A DNA stretch of 64,000 nt from Chitinophagaceae bacterium (GTDB taxonomy: Bacteria; Bacteroidota; Bacteroidia; Chitinophagales; Chitinophagaceae), in NCBI GenBank assembly GCA_016722465.1, contig JADKJC010000001.1, forward strand, positions 1,302,001-1,366,000. Direction: 5' to 3'. The notes beneath the pieces were generated by a model. That model did no database searches. It worked only from the letters and a program-made list of their open reading frames with translations, and was not told where the DNA came from. Numbering within the stretch: position 1 is the stretch's first letter; each line of letters starts with the position of its first letter. Position numbers and translations under genes: made by a program. This document shows positions 18,460 to 29,548 of the stretch, one piece after another.

Positions 18460-19913
18460 AGCAATACCATTTTGATGGCAGAGATCAACAAATTCCTTGA
18501 ACTTATTTTTGTGCCGTAAGCTTTGTCCAATGCACAGTAAAAAGTGGGATTATAGCCCCAGCTTTCGTTGCCGCTAAATTCGTTAACCGGCATCAGTTCA
18601 ATTGCATTGATCCCTAAATTTTTAAGATAACTGATGGTGTCAATAAGCATCTGGTAATTCCTTGCAGCACCAAAATCCCTTACCAGCAATTCATAAATTA
18701 CCAGGTTCTTTTTATCTGGTTTTGAAAAGTCAGTAACCTTCCAGTTGTATCCAGACTGGCAGGTTTGCAAGGTGCTTATATACGCATTAACGCCTGCAGA
18801 AACATTTGGATCTGAGGGGTAAGCTTTTAAGCCTGGGTAAGTTGCTGCAGGGATATATTGGTCATTCCACGGGTCTAATATTTTTTCTGAATACGGGTCT
18901 GCAACATAAATGGAGTTATCTACCAGGTACTGGAATGAATATTCATTGCCCGGAGTAAGCCCCCGTACTGTTAACCAGTAATAGTTACCGTCAGGAGTTT
19001 TATTCATCTGGTAATTGGATTTGGGCTGCCAGGTATCAGGCTGAAAGTCGCCCAGCAATACCACATTTTGTTTATTGGGTGCATACAATACCAGTGTAAC
19101 AGAGTCGCAACCAGGCCAGTAATTAATACCTTCTTGTACACCTGCCGGTAAAGCAAGTATCGTATTAACTGGTGGAACATAAAATTGTACGGTATCATAA
19201 TAAGTGTTGGCCCCAACTGTAAGTTCCGCAATAAAACGCTGGGTGCCTGCCTGTGTTACTGTAGCATTACCTGAAATGGTATTAGTACCCGTTAAAGGCC
19301 CTGTAATTTGTGTTCCATTAAAATACATTTTCAAATTTCCTGCACTTGTGGAAGCAACAGCGGTTACGGAAACAGACTGGTTAAGTGCTGTACTTACTGC
19401 CTCGTTTGAAATGTAAAATGAAGGAACAAGTGCTGGTTGGTTAAATATTATATTATTGCTGCCTGAAGGATAAATAGGAATATACATATCGCTATTGTCT
19501 GTATTCTTTTGGACTTTGGTACCAGCTGCATCTCTAAAAAGTAATGCAACTCTTAAAATAGTTTCTCCTGCAGGTACACCGCCTGCTGCTGAATTAAAGT
19601 ATGCCCTTGGATTGGTAAGGGTAAATGACCACTTATTATTTCCCAAAGAAGTGGCAACCGGTGCTGTGGTACTTCCCCATGTGGTAGGTACATACCTCCA
19701 GTCGCTTGTAGTAGTGCTGAGATTGGTGATTACACCTAGATGCATATAAACAGCACCTGCATAATTTAAAAGCCCCTGGTTACCCTTGGTGGCATCCATG
19801 GTTACAACGATGGTGGAATTATCATTGGGAAACTGGGGAGTCCAGCTTAACAGTTGTGCAGTTGCGGTGGCAAACAGCATTATCATACCCACGGAGAGTA
19901 GAACTTTCTTCAT
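18456..19913 (-). CDS. GH13 alpha-amylase, N-terminal part (before frameshift)
   Basis: Signal peptide at residues 1-19 (VGMIMLFATATAQ), so the enzyme is exported. Two beta-sandwich regions follow, the second resembling a CBM48/E-set module (YWPGCDSVTLVLYAPNKQNV to YVADPYSEKILDPW, about residues 265-360). The GH13 barrel begins at NLVIYELLVRDF and runs to GYNPTFYCALDKAYGTK. After that the frame departs and ends with unrelated residues. With the single base restored, the two halves give one protein of about 948 residues. A TGTGT/ACACA operator lies 15 bp before the start codon. Confidence 0.85.
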   Translation of the reverse strand: MKKVLLSVGMIMLFATATAQLLSWTPQFPNDNSTIVVTMDATKGNQGLLNYAGAVYMHLGVITNLSTTTSDWRYVPTTWGSTTAPVATSLGNNKWSFTLTNPRAYFNSAAGGVPAGETILRVALLFRDAAGTKVQKNTDNSDMYIPIYPSGSNNIIFNQPALVPSFYISNEAVSTALNQSVSVTAVASTSAGNLKMYFNGTQITGPLTGTNTISGNATVTQAGTQRFIAELTVGANTYYDTVQFYVPPVNTILALPAGVQEGINYWPGCDSVTLVLYAPNKQNVVLLGDFQPDTWQPKSNYQMNKTPDGNYYWLTVRGLTPGNEYSFQYLVDNSIYVADPYSEKILDPWNDQYIPAATYPGLKAYPSDPNVSAGVNAYISTLQTCQSGYNWKVTDFSKPDKKNLVIYELLVRDFGAARNYQMLIDTISYLKNLGINAIELMPVNEFSGNESWGYNPTFYCALDKAYGTKISSRNLLISAIKMVLL

Positions 19914-19927
19914 TTGACAAGCGATTT

Positions 19928-19948
19928 AATGTGTAAATTAAACACATT
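19928..19948 (-). promoter_or_regulatory. Palindromic operator upstream of the amylase
   Basis: Arms AATGTGT and ACACATT (7 bp, perfect) around AAATTAA. It matches the susC site in 15 of 17 core bases. A weak promoter (TTG, 21 nt, TAATTTAC on the minus strand) overlaps it, so binding could block transcription. Confidence 0.6.
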
Positions 19949-19979
19949 ATATTGGAATTGGCAAAATTTGTTCAAAAAA

Positions 19980-21638
19980 TTACCTGGTAAAAACCTTTTT
20001 ACCATTAACAAAAGTAGCATAGACCCTGGTATTTAGAATTTTTGCCATTTCACAAGCAAGGATATCTTCTTCTAATATAAAAAAATCGGCAGCTTTACCT
20101 GCCTCAAGACTTCCCTTTTCATTCTCCTCAAAAGCAGCTTTTGCAGCCCAAATGGTCATTCCACACAAAACCTCTTTTCTGCTCAGCCCATTCCGCATTT
20201 GAAAGCCACCTGCAGGAAAACCTTTGCCATCCATTCTTGCTACAGCAGCATAAAATGTTTTGAAGGGATTGATATCCTCAACCGGAAAGTCTGTACCCAG
20301 CGGCATCCATCCATTCTGCTCCAGTAATTGCTTATAAGCATAAGCGGTTTTTATTCTTACCGGACCAAGTCTGTCAGCAGCCCAGTACATATCACTGGTC
20401 GCATGCAATGGCTGTACACTCGGTATAATATTATACTGGCCAAAAAGCATAAAATCATTTTCATCGACCACCTGCGCATGCTCTACCCGCCATCTTTTAT
20501 CATTCTTTCCTTTTAACACTTCTTTATATATATCAAGTATCACCCTGTTCCCACTATCACCAATAGCATGTGTACACAGTTGAAAATTTGTGTTGGCCAG
20601 TTGCTGTGCAATTTTCCTGAAATGTGCCGGGTTATTTAATAAAAATCCATTCCAGCCCGGTTTATCTAAGTAGGGCTGTAATAAACAGGCTCCCCTTGAA
20701 CCCAATGCGCCATCAGCATATAATTTAAATCCGCCAATATGAAGGTGATCGGTTTTATAAACTCCTTTTTTAATCCAACGGTTATAATATTCAGCACTGT
20801 CACTTAACAACGCAAATATTTTCATTTTCAAATCACCTCTTTTTTGTGCTGCATCCACCAGTTCAACGGTGTGCTCATTGATGCCACAATCATGCACACC
20901 AGTAAGCCCATATTGAAAACAACTATCCTGTGCCTGCAAGAAAAATTGCTGTGCCAGTACATCCGGTAACAATGGAATTTTATTTTCTACCACATCCATT
21001 GCATTGTCAAATAAAATACCCGTAAGCAACCCATCTTTTAATTCAACAAGACCGCCTACAATTTTAGAGGCTACAGTAATGCCCGCCATATCCAATGCTT
21101 TTTGATTGACTAATGCAGCATGACCATCTATCCGTTTTAAAAAAACTGGTTTGTCTGGAAACAAAGAATCAATTTTCTTCTTGTCTGGAAACTCTTTAAT
21201 CAACCAGTCGTTCTGGTCCCAGCCCCTGGCATAGAGCCATTCAGTTTTAGCAGTGGCTGCGTATTTAATTAAGGCCTTTATCACCTTGTCAAAGGAAGCC
21301 GTTCCAGCCACATCGCATTTCCACATATCTGTTGCATAGCCGGTAAAGTGACAATGGGCATCGATAAAACCAGGGTAAATAAATTTTCGTGCAGCATCGA
21401 TTATATCGCCGGACTGATATAGCCTGAGTATATCATCGTTGGCTCCGATTGCAATAATTTTTCCATTTTTAATAGCCATTGCCTGCTGTATGGAAAAGTT
21501 TTTATCAGCAGAATAAATAACAGCATTATGAACGATTAGACTAACCTGTTGCTTTGATTTACAGGAAGGAAGTGAAATCAGCAATAAGGAATGAGAAAAA
21601 AGAAATAAGAAAGTAAGTGGCCGCCTGTAAAAATTCAT
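19980..21638 (-). CDS. Amidohydrolase family lipoprotein (YtcJ-like)
   Basis: A 552-residue metal-dependent hydrolase of the YtcJ/AepA branch. The N-terminus has a lipobox ending at Cys26 (LLLISLPSCKSK), so it should be membrane-anchored outside the cytoplasm. Metal-binding FIDAHCHFTGYA is near residue 95, with GGFKLYADGALGSRGA, LCTHAIGDSGN and the late LGTDFPVEDINPF, all typical of the family. Substrate is unknown; members act on formamides and other amides. It stands alone between the amylase and ligA, divergent from ligA. Confidence 0.88.
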   Translation of the reverse strand: MNFYRRPLTFLFLFSHSLLLISLPSCKSKQQVSLIVHNAVIYSADKNFSIQQAMAIKNGKIIAIGANDDILRLYQSGDIIDAARKFIYPGFIDAHCHFTGYATDMWKCDVAGTASFDKVIKALIKYAATAKTEWLYARGWDQNDWLIKEFPDKKKIDSLFPDKPVFLKRIDGHAALVNQKALDMAGITVASKIVGGLVELKDGLLTGILFDNAMDVVENKIPLLPDVLAQQFFLQAQDSCFQYGLTGVHDCGINEHTVELVDAAQKRGDLKMKIFALLSDSAEYYNRWIKKGVYKTDHLHIGGFKLYADGALGSRGACLLQPYLDKPGWNGFLLNNPAHFRKIAQQLANTNFQLCTHAIGDSGNRVILDIYKEVLKGKNDKRWRVEHAQVVDENDFMLFGQYNIIPSVQPLHATSDMYWAADRLGPVRIKTAYAYKQLLEQNGWMPLGTDFPVEDINPFKTFYAAVARMDGKGFPAGGFQMRNGLSRKEVLCGMTIWAAKAAFEENEKGSLEAGKAADFFILEEDILACEMAKILNTRVYATFVNGKKVFTR

Positions 21639-21681
21639 ACCATTTTGTTTTTATAAAAATAGTGTAAATCTGATTTCATAA

Positions 21682-23823
<2,142 letters not shown>

Positions 23824-23913
23824 GAAAAATAATTTTTATATTTATATCCCCAGCCATTGAAAACATTTAAACAATGCCTTATTAACCACATCCCGGAATT
23901 AAAATCATGTTGT

Positions 23914-24477
23914 ATGATTAACAAAATTGCAGGCGAAGTATGGAAGCCATTAAAGATTAGCGGTCACAAAAGTGTACGAAGAAGATATGCGATCTCATCG
24001 CATGGAAGAGCCGCCAGTTTTACGGAAGACATCAGTAAAGATGGTAAAGTTTTAAAAGGTTCATTGACCTCTGGTTACAGAACCCTGAACCTTCACCTGG
24101 AAGGCGGTAATGGCACTATTTACCTGCACAGGGAAATTGCAAAACTGTTTTGCAAAAAACCATCGCCCAAGTATAAATATGTAATTCACATCAACCATAA
24201 AAAAGAAGATAATAAACAATCCAATTTAAAATGGGCTACCCTGCAGGAGATGAGTGACCATCAACAAAAAAGCCCACAAAAAATTGCTTACAAAAAAGAG
24301 CAGGCCAACAAAACAGTTGGGTTGAAACTGAATGCTACAAAAGTTAGAAGCATCAAAGAAGCCATCAACAACCCAAAGAGAAGATTGACCTATAAACAAA
24401 TGGCAGCTAAGTATAATGTTAGTGAAATGACCTTATACAGGATCAAGAGTGGTGAAAACTGGAGCCATATCAAATAA
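23914..24477 (+). CDS. NUMOD4/HNH endonuclease-like protein
   Basis: A 187-residue protein from the ATG at 23914; an upstream TTG at 23857 would add 19 residues with no family likeness. The N-terminus resembles NUMOD4 (GEVWKPLKISGHKSVRRRYAISSHGRA). An HNH core follows (VIHINHKKEDNKQSNLKWAT, about residues 101-120), and the C-terminus has a basic helix-turn-helix-like segment (TYKQMAAKYNVSEMTLYRIK). This layout is that of free-standing homing-type endonucleases and phage HNH proteins. No intron or intein is seen nearby and ligA is intact. A terminator follows at 24505. Confidence 0.75.
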   Translation: MINKIAGEVWKPLKISGHKSVRRRYAISSHGRAASFTEDISKDGKVLKGSLTSGYRTLNLHLEGGNGTIYLHREIAKLFCKKPSPKYKYVIHINHKKEDNKQSNLKWATLQEMSDHQQKSPQKIAYKKEQANKTVGLKLNATKVRSIKEAINNPKRRLTYKQMAAKYNVSEMTLYRIKSGENWSHIK

Positions 24478-24504
24478 GAAAGATCAAATCAGAAATATGA
24501 AAGT

Positions 24505-24533
24505 AAGGAACTGTTTAAAGCAGTTCCTTTTTT
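24505..24533 (+). terminator. Intrinsic terminator after the HNH gene
   Basis: AAGGAACTG, a 7-nt loop, CAGTTCC and seven T. It separates the HNH gene from the DUF2461 gene. Confidence 0.85.
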
Positions 24534-24563
24534 ATTAAATTGCTCTCCAAAAAACAACAGATT

Positions 24564-25223
24564 ATGCTGCAAGCGTCCACGATAAAATTTATAAAAGAAC
24601 TTAAAAAAAATAATAACAAGCCTTGGTTTGATGCCAACAGGAAATTATATGAAAATGCAAAGGCTGATTTTGCTTCACTGGTAGATGCGATCATTACTGC
24701 TACCTCAAAATTCGACAATGCCATCTCCAACCTGAAAGCAAAGGATTGTATGTTCAGGATCAACCGGGATGTCCGTTTCAGTAAAGATAAAAGTCCATAC
24801 AAATCCAATATGGGTGCCTACATGAATCCGGGAGGGAAAAAAGTAAACACGCCGGGTTATTACTTCCAGTGCGAACCGGGACAGAGTTTTGCAGCAGGCG
24901 GTTTGTATGTACCCGAGCCGGAGGCACTTGCCAAAGTAAGACAGGAGATTGACTATAATTTCGATGAATGGAAAGCAATTATCAGCAATAAAAATTTTAA
25001 AAAATATTTTGCCAAAGTAGACGGGATAGAAGTACTAAGCAGGCCGCCAAAAGGATACGAAGCTAATAATCCTGCTATAGAATTTTTAAAAATGAAAAGT
25101 TTTATTGTAAGCAGGCAAATCAGTGATGCTGAACTGCTTGATAAAAAACTGGTAAAAGAAATTGCAAGAACATTTGAGACAATGAAACCAATGACAGATT
25201 TCTTAAATCACGCCATACAATAA
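24564..25223 (+). CDS. DUF2461 family protein
   Basis: A 219-residue cytoplasmic protein of the DUF2461 (TIGR02453) family, recognised by IKFIKELKKNNNKPWFDANR at the N-terminus, DCMFRINRDVRFSKDKSPYK and GYYFQCEPGQSFAAGGLYVP. The function of the family is not known. I chose the ATG at 24564; the longer frame begins at TTG 24540, next to the preceding terminator. Convergent with the DUF6089 gene, 6 bp apart. Confidence 0.85.
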   Translation: MLQASTIKFIKELKKNNNKPWFDANRKLYENAKADFASLVDAIITATSKFDNAISNLKAKDCMFRINRDVRFSKDKSPYKSNMGAYMNPGGKKVNTPGYYFQCEPGQSFAAGGLYVPEPEALAKVRQEIDYNFDEWKAIISNKNFKKYFAKVDGIEVLSRPPKGYEANNPAIEFLKMKSFIVSRQISDAELLDKKLVKEIARTFETMKPMTDFLNHAIQ

Positions 25224-25229
25224 GCCAAG

Positions 25230-25979
25230 TCAAAACTTGGGGCAATCCAATCTATCCTTACCACCAAATCTGTACACCAGTCCAACGGTATGAGTATGAT
25301 AATAGTCTTTTTGCGTTGGGTTGGCAACATAGCTAAAACCATCTAAATAATCTGTAAACGTGTAGCGGAAAATGGTTTCAAGATTAAGGGACCACCTGGG
25401 GCTTAAATAGAAAGACAAGCCTGCACCAACCGGCAATACCAGCAAAGACCGGGGAAGGCCTTTTGCGGTATCCTGCTTTAAACCTACTTGTTGCTTGGAG
25501 TTAAAGGAGAAAACTGTGGTATCCATTTTATTGTAATCCCTGCTGATATTTACAAAACTTACACCCGCCCCTCCAAATAAATAAGGCGTTATCCTCAACC
25601 CAAGTTCGTTGCTGTTGTTACCAAAGGGATTCCATAGCAACTGGACTGAAAACTCAGTAACAGGAGAGGAGAAATTAAGGTTGCGGTATTGCCTCCATAC
25701 AGGGCTATTGTATTTTGCATCATCACCCCTGAGTTTTCCTACAACTGCATTGGCCCTGACAGCGAAATAAGGGTTTAAAATTTTTGCAGCAGAAATGCCA
25801 ACCGTAAAGGAGGGTGTTTTGTACGACCCCAAAGTTGAGGGCGCAAGGTCTCCCTGGTAGATCATAGCTCCTCCATTGATGCCAACCATCCACTTGTACG
25901 ACCGCTGCTGTGCCTGCACAAACAGTACACTTATTGAAAATAGAATGGAAATAACTCCTGCTTTTGATGAACTGCACAT
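25230..25979 (-). CDS. Outer-membrane beta-barrel protein (DUF6089-like)
   Basis: A 249-residue protein with a signal peptide ending VQAQ near residue 24. The rest alternates polar and hydrophobic residues in beta strands, with the opening GINGGAMIYQGDLA and the ending HTHTVGLVYRFGGK, as in the small barrels of Bacteroidota (DUF6089/PorT-like). It is probably an outer-membrane protein; exact role unknown. Monocistronic as far as I can see. Confidence 0.75.
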   Translation of the reverse strand: MCSSSKAGVISILFSISVLFVQAQQRSYKWMVGINGGAMIYQGDLAPSTLGSYKTPSFTVGISAAKILNPYFAVRANAVVGKLRGDDAKYNSPVWRQYRNLNFSSPVTEFSVQLLWNPFGNNSNELGLRITPYLFGGAGVSFVNISRDYNKMDTTVFSFNSKQQVGLKQDTAKGLPRSLLVLPVGAGLSFYLSPRWSLNLETIFRYTFTDYLDGFSYVANPTQKDYYHTHTVGLVYRFGGKDRLDCPKF

Positions 25980-26547
25980 AATAACTGTTTTAATTGATTA
26001 AAAACACTTATGCAGCCAGGCCTGGTAAACCAAAAAATTAAACAGAAGTAAATGTCATTACAATAGAAGAAGTAATTATTATGTGTTGATGAATGATGTG
26101 GGCAAGATAAAATTATTTGAGTTAAATATTCTTAAGGAAAAGATAAAAGGCGGTATGCCTATAGCAACAGCATTTATCCGCTTCTTTAGTCATGCGCTGA
26201 AACGTGTTACCGAAGTTTAGAAGAAGACTTATTTATATTAACCATTTAAATAAGAAACACGGTTAAATTTATTCCTCTTCATATTCACCACTCAAACGGC
26301 CAATTGTGCAGATAAAAAATGGCCAGAGATAAAAATCTCCGGCCTTGCTTACCTCTGAAACCACAAGAAAAAAAGTTGGGATATATAAATACCAATAAGA
26401 AAATCGTTAAAATAAATACGACAGATTATTCAAAAGAGAATTGGATGATTGTTGTGGGGGTTTTCAATAATAAAGGAAAATAGCAAGAGTAACCTTGGCA
26501 GACCATAAAAGTAAAATATTATTTTGATAAATATTATTTTTCGTCAA
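25980..26547. other. Intergenic region with small possible ORF
   Basis: A 568-bp AT-rich gap. It contains the terminator at 26313-26344. A 43-codon plus-strand frame (26089-26220, ending HALKRVTEV) has no recognisable family and no promoter; it may be a relic. I see no RNA gene. Confidence 0.3.
26313..26344 (-). terminator. Terminator downstream of the cupin gene
   Basis: Minus strand GGCCGGAGAT / ATCTCTGGCC (one A.C mismatch) followed by ATTTTTT. It lies about 200 bp after the cupin stop codon, so the transcript would have a long 3' end. Confidence 0.6.
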
Positions 26548-27426
26548 CTATTTTTTTACTCCACTTAGTTCACGGTTTGCCAGGTTGTATATCTTTTCCT
26601 TTTTCTGGTTATACCACCAATGGGGTACTGTTTTCTTCATAATGGTATCAATACTACGCATACCAAATAGATTCCAAACGCCCTGTATCTTACCACCAAG
26701 GCTGCTTTGCATCGCCCTCAGGCTCATGGCAAAGCCGCTCTCAATATATTCCATATGGTGCCAATAGCCGGCGGGCATAAATAGGGTATCTCCATGATCC
26801 AGTATTACTTCGTATCCTTTTGCCAGCTTTGCCGCCGGGAAGTTTTTATAGTCGAACTGCTCCCTGTAATTCGCAAAGTTGGCCAGGCTCAGTACCTCCC
26901 AGGGTTTGCGGTAAAGTTTATATTGCTCCTCGTAAGGAAAAAGCAGCACTTTCTTTTTACCCATAAACTGGGTGTGAAGAATATGGCTCATATCAATATC
27001 AAAGTGCATATGGGTTATGGAACCTTCCCCACCCACAAACAACATGGGGAATTTTTTTACAAATCCTTTCATCAATTCTTCCGGCCAGGAAAAATCATTT
27101 ACAAGTTGCGGTGCATGCTGAAAAATATTAAAGAGGAATATTCTTAACTCCAGCGGGCCTTCTTTTACCTGCTGCAGGTATTCTCCAAACTTCATATAAG
27201 CATCTGCTGTGTTAATGGGAGTATAGGCGTCACTTTTAATATTATTGTATACGCTTACTTCCTTTTGTCCCACAACATCAATAAAATAATCCCAGTCCCA
27301 CTTCTTGTAACAGGGCCATTGCTTTGCAAGTCCACTAATGATCAGCGGCTTCTTTAATTCGTAATATTTTTCTTTAAACTGTTGCGGTGAAATACTTTCA
27401 ACCCGATCGATTGCCTGTAATTGCAT
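26548..27426 (-). CDS. Cupin-like JmjC-type Fe(II)/2-oxoglutarate oxygenase
   Basis: A 292-residue protein of the Cupin_8/JmjC group. PLIISGLAKQWPCYKKWDWDYF near the N-terminus is the family opening. The iron ligands are visible as HFD in ITHMHFDIDMSHILHTQFMG (about residues 139-158) and a distal His in DTLFMPAGYWHHMEYI. Lys and Arg residues near KKKVLLFPYEEQ probably hold 2-oxoglutarate. Members hydroxylate ribosomal proteins or other proteins; the target is not evident here. It is alone between a terminator and the divergent TetR gene. Confidence 0.85.
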   Translation of the reverse strand: MQLQAIDRVESISPQQFKEKYYELKKPLIISGLAKQWPCYKKWDWDYFIDVVGQKEVSVYNNIKSDAYTPINTADAYMKFGEYLQQVKEGPLELRIFLFNIFQHAPQLVNDFSWPEELMKGFVKKFPMLFVGGEGSITHMHFDIDMSHILHTQFMGKKKVLLFPYEEQYKLYRKPWEVLSLANFANYREQFDYKNFPAAKLAKGYEVILDHGDTLFMPAGYWHHMEYIESGFAMSLRAMQSSLGGKIQGVWNLFGMRSIDTIMKKTVPHWWYNQKKEKIYNLANRELSGVKK

Positions 27427-27516
27427 ATACTTTATTAAAGTGGTAAAACTACAAATTATACCGTATTGGCTTTCTTAAAAATCCTATAAAATAAGCACCC
27501 TTCACCCACTAGAAAA

Positions 27517-27537
27517 AACTAATAAGTGTTAGTTTTG
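27517..27537 (+). promoter_or_regulatory. TetR-type operator overlapping the -7 box
   Basis: AACTAA-N6-TTAGTT is a perfect inverted repeat (27517-27534). The -7 box TAGTTTTG (27530-27537) overlaps its right arm, so a repressor bound here would stop transcription of the tetR-paaE pair. Confidence 0.5.
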
Positions 27538-27556
27538 TAAAAAGAACAACACCAGG

Positions 27557-28147
27557 ATGGCAAAAATTCTAACCGGGAAAAACACCAGTAAAAAAGAGGT
27601 GATTCTGCAAAAAGCAGCATCACTTTTCAAATCAAAAAGTTATTCAGCCGCTTCCATGAGGGAGTTGGCTGATATTGTTGGTGTAGAAGCTTCCAGCCTG
27701 TATAACCATATCGGCTCAAAAAGCGAATTGCTGCAGGACATTTGTTTTAAAACCGGTTACCAGTTTTTGGAACAGATTGAAAAAATAAAGAATAGCAGCA
27801 ACAGCAACGTTGAAAAAATAGAAACTGTGATCCGTTTTCACATTAAAACCATGGCAGAAAACTTTGATGAAGTGTATGTAGCCAACCACGAATGGAAGCA
27901 TCTGGAAGAACCCTATTTGACCGACTTCCTGAACATCCGCCGTAATTATGAAAAAAGCCTGATGAGTTTTATTGAAACAGGTATTGAGGAAAAAGAGATC
28001 CGATTAGTAAATTCCTATGTGGCAATGCTTACCATTTTATCCGCCGTACGTGGATTGGAGTTTTGGCAACGCAGCAAAAAAAATGTTCCGCTGCAGGTGC
28101 TGGAGAATGACATGGTGAACCAACTTTTAAATGGCATAACAAAATAA
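27557..28147 (+). CDS. TetR/AcrR family regulator
   Basis: A 196-residue repressor. The N-terminal helix-turn-helix is clear: ILQKAASLFKSKSYSAASMRELADIVGVEASSLYNHIGSK, about residues 16-55. The C-terminal ligand domain is not specific by eye. The start ATG is 20 bp after an operator-like inverted repeat, so autoregulation is likely. paaE begins 5 bp after its stop codon, so it probably regulates paaE in response to an acyl-CoA such as phenylacetyl-CoA (inference from context). Confidence 0.9.
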   Translation: MAKILTGKNTSKKEVILQKAASLFKSKSYSAASMRELADIVGVEASSLYNHIGSKSELLQDICFKTGYQFLEQIEKIKNSSNSNVEKIETVIRFHIKTMAENFDEVYVANHEWKHLEEPYLTDFLNIRRNYEKSLMSFIETGIEEKEIRLVNSYVAMLTILSAVRGLEFWQRSKKNVPLQVLENDMVNQLLNGITK

Positions 28148-28151
28148 TTTT

Positions 28152-29228
28152 ATGGCAATTCATTTCCATCCCCTTGCAGTTAAAGCAATCAGGAAACAAA
28201 CAGAAGATTGTGTAGCAGTTACTTTTAATATTCCTGATGCATTAAAGCAGGATTTTGTTTTTGTACAGGGACAGAATGTTACACTTAAAACTATTATCAA
28301 CGGCGAAGAAGTAAGACGATCCTATTCAATCTGCAGTGCTCCTTTTGAAAATGAATTGACCGTAGCTGTAAAAAAAGTAGCAGATGGTAAATTTAGTACG
28401 TATGCCAATGAACAACTACAGCAGGGAGATATCATTGAAGTGTTGCCACCAACAGGAAAATTCAATACTGAATTGAACTGCTCCAATCAAAAAAATTACC
28501 TGGCCTTTGCAGCAGGCAGTGGCATCACTCCCATTATTTCAATTATTAAAACCACCTTGCAACAGGAGCCACAAAGCAATTTTACACTTGTATTTACCAA
28601 TAGAAATAAAGCCTCCATTATTTTTTTTGAAGAACTGGAAGGATTGAAGAATAAGTATTTGCAACGTTTTAACCTGATCAACCTGCTAACCCGTGAACAA
28701 ACAGATGCTGATATATTTTTTGGCAGGATCAACAATGAAAAACTCGGCCAGCTAAACAAACTAATCAACTACAGTGAGCAGGATGAATTTTTTATTTGCG
28801 GGCCCGAAACAATGATCTTTTGCGTAAAAGATTTTTTAGCCACCAGGGGAATTGACAACAGGAAAATTCATTTTGAATTATTTACCACCCCGGGAAATGA
28901 CAGGGTTAATAAGAATTCTGAAAACAAAACAACAGCCGAAAACACAACCAGCATTGTACAGATAACGGTGGATGGCAGAAGGATGGAATTCCCAATGAAA
29001 AGTGAAGGCAACAGCATTTTGGAAGAGGCTTTGAAACTTGGGGCTGACCTGCCCTTTGCCTGCAAGGGTGGTGTATGCTGCACCTGCAAAGCAAAACTGC
29101 TGGAAGGCAACGTTGCAATGGATGTGAACTGGGGACTGGAGCAGGAAGAAATTGAACGTGGATTTATTTTAACCTGTCAATCGCACCCGGTTACTGAGAA
29201 AGTGGTGATTGATTTTGATGAAAGATAA
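28152..29228 (+). CDS. paaE: PaaE-like ferredoxin-NADP reductase
   Basis: A 358-residue protein. Order: FAD-binding beta-barrel (RRSYSICSAPFENELTVAVKK with the RxYS motif), NAD(P)-binding domain (YLAFAAGSGITPIISIIK; FFICGPETMIF) and C-terminal [2Fe-2S] ferredoxin with Cys spaced CKGGVCCTC and a distant Cys in LTCQSHP. The segment FACKGGVCCTCKAKLLEGNV is nearly diagnostic of PaaE, the reductase of the phenylacetyl-CoA epoxidase PaaABCE. The oxygenase subunits paaABC are not beside it, so it may instead serve another oxygenase. Confidence 0.88.
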   Translation: MAIHFHPLAVKAIRKQTEDCVAVTFNIPDALKQDFVFVQGQNVTLKTIINGEEVRRSYSICSAPFENELTVAVKKVADGKFSTYANEQLQQGDIIEVLPPTGKFNTELNCSNQKNYLAFAAGSGITPIISIIKTTLQQEPQSNFTLVFTNRNKASIIFFEELEGLKNKYLQRFNLINLLTREQTDADIFFGRINNEKLGQLNKLINYSEQDEFFICGPETMIFCVKDFLATRGIDNRKIHFELFTTPGNDRVNKNSENKTTAENTTSIVQITVDGRRMEFPMKSEGNSILEEALKLGADLPFACKGGVCCTCKAKLLEGNVAMDVNWGLEQEEIERGFILTCQSHPVTEKVVIDFDER

Positions 29229-29238
29229 TTGCCGTTAA

Positions 29239-29520
29239 CTACAGCTTTTCAATTTCCTGCACTTCAAATATTTTTTGCCGGTTAACCCTGCAATGCTCAA
29301 TACTGTATTTTGCATGCTGAATCACAAATTCAAATGCATCAGTATTAATCGTTCTTTTGCTGATTGGCAAACATTTTCCGGCAAGCAGTTCTCCGTCAGT
29401 GTTTTTAAAATTCCAGCAATAGTATATTGAAGCTTCCCAATCTTCAAAACAAATATTTGTTTTAACCAATTCTAAAGTTGGAATGTACTGTGCCTTAACA
29501 ACTATTTTCCCAATGATCAC
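29239..29520 (-). CDS. Hypothetical protein, 93 residues
   Basis: Not recognised. A soluble 93-residue protein with one likely beta-rich start (IIGKIVVKAQYIPTLELVK) and the pattern YYCWNFKNTDGELLAGKCLP. It follows the PaaI-like gene by 28 bp in the same direction, so the two are probably cotranscribed. It converges on paaE with 10 bp between the stops. Confidence 0.6.
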   Translation of the reverse strand: MIIGKIVVKAQYIPTLELVKTNICFEDWEASIYYCWNFKNTDGELLAGKCLPISKRTINTDAFEFVIQHAKYSIEHCRVNRQKIFEVQEIEKL

Positions 29521-29548
29521 TTGCGTATTTATTGATGCCGCTGTTTCT

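Noticed and set aside
26089..26220. 43-codon plus-strand frame in the gap after the DUF6089 gene
   Set aside because: No promoter, no family match and no conserved neighbour; kept only as a possible relic.
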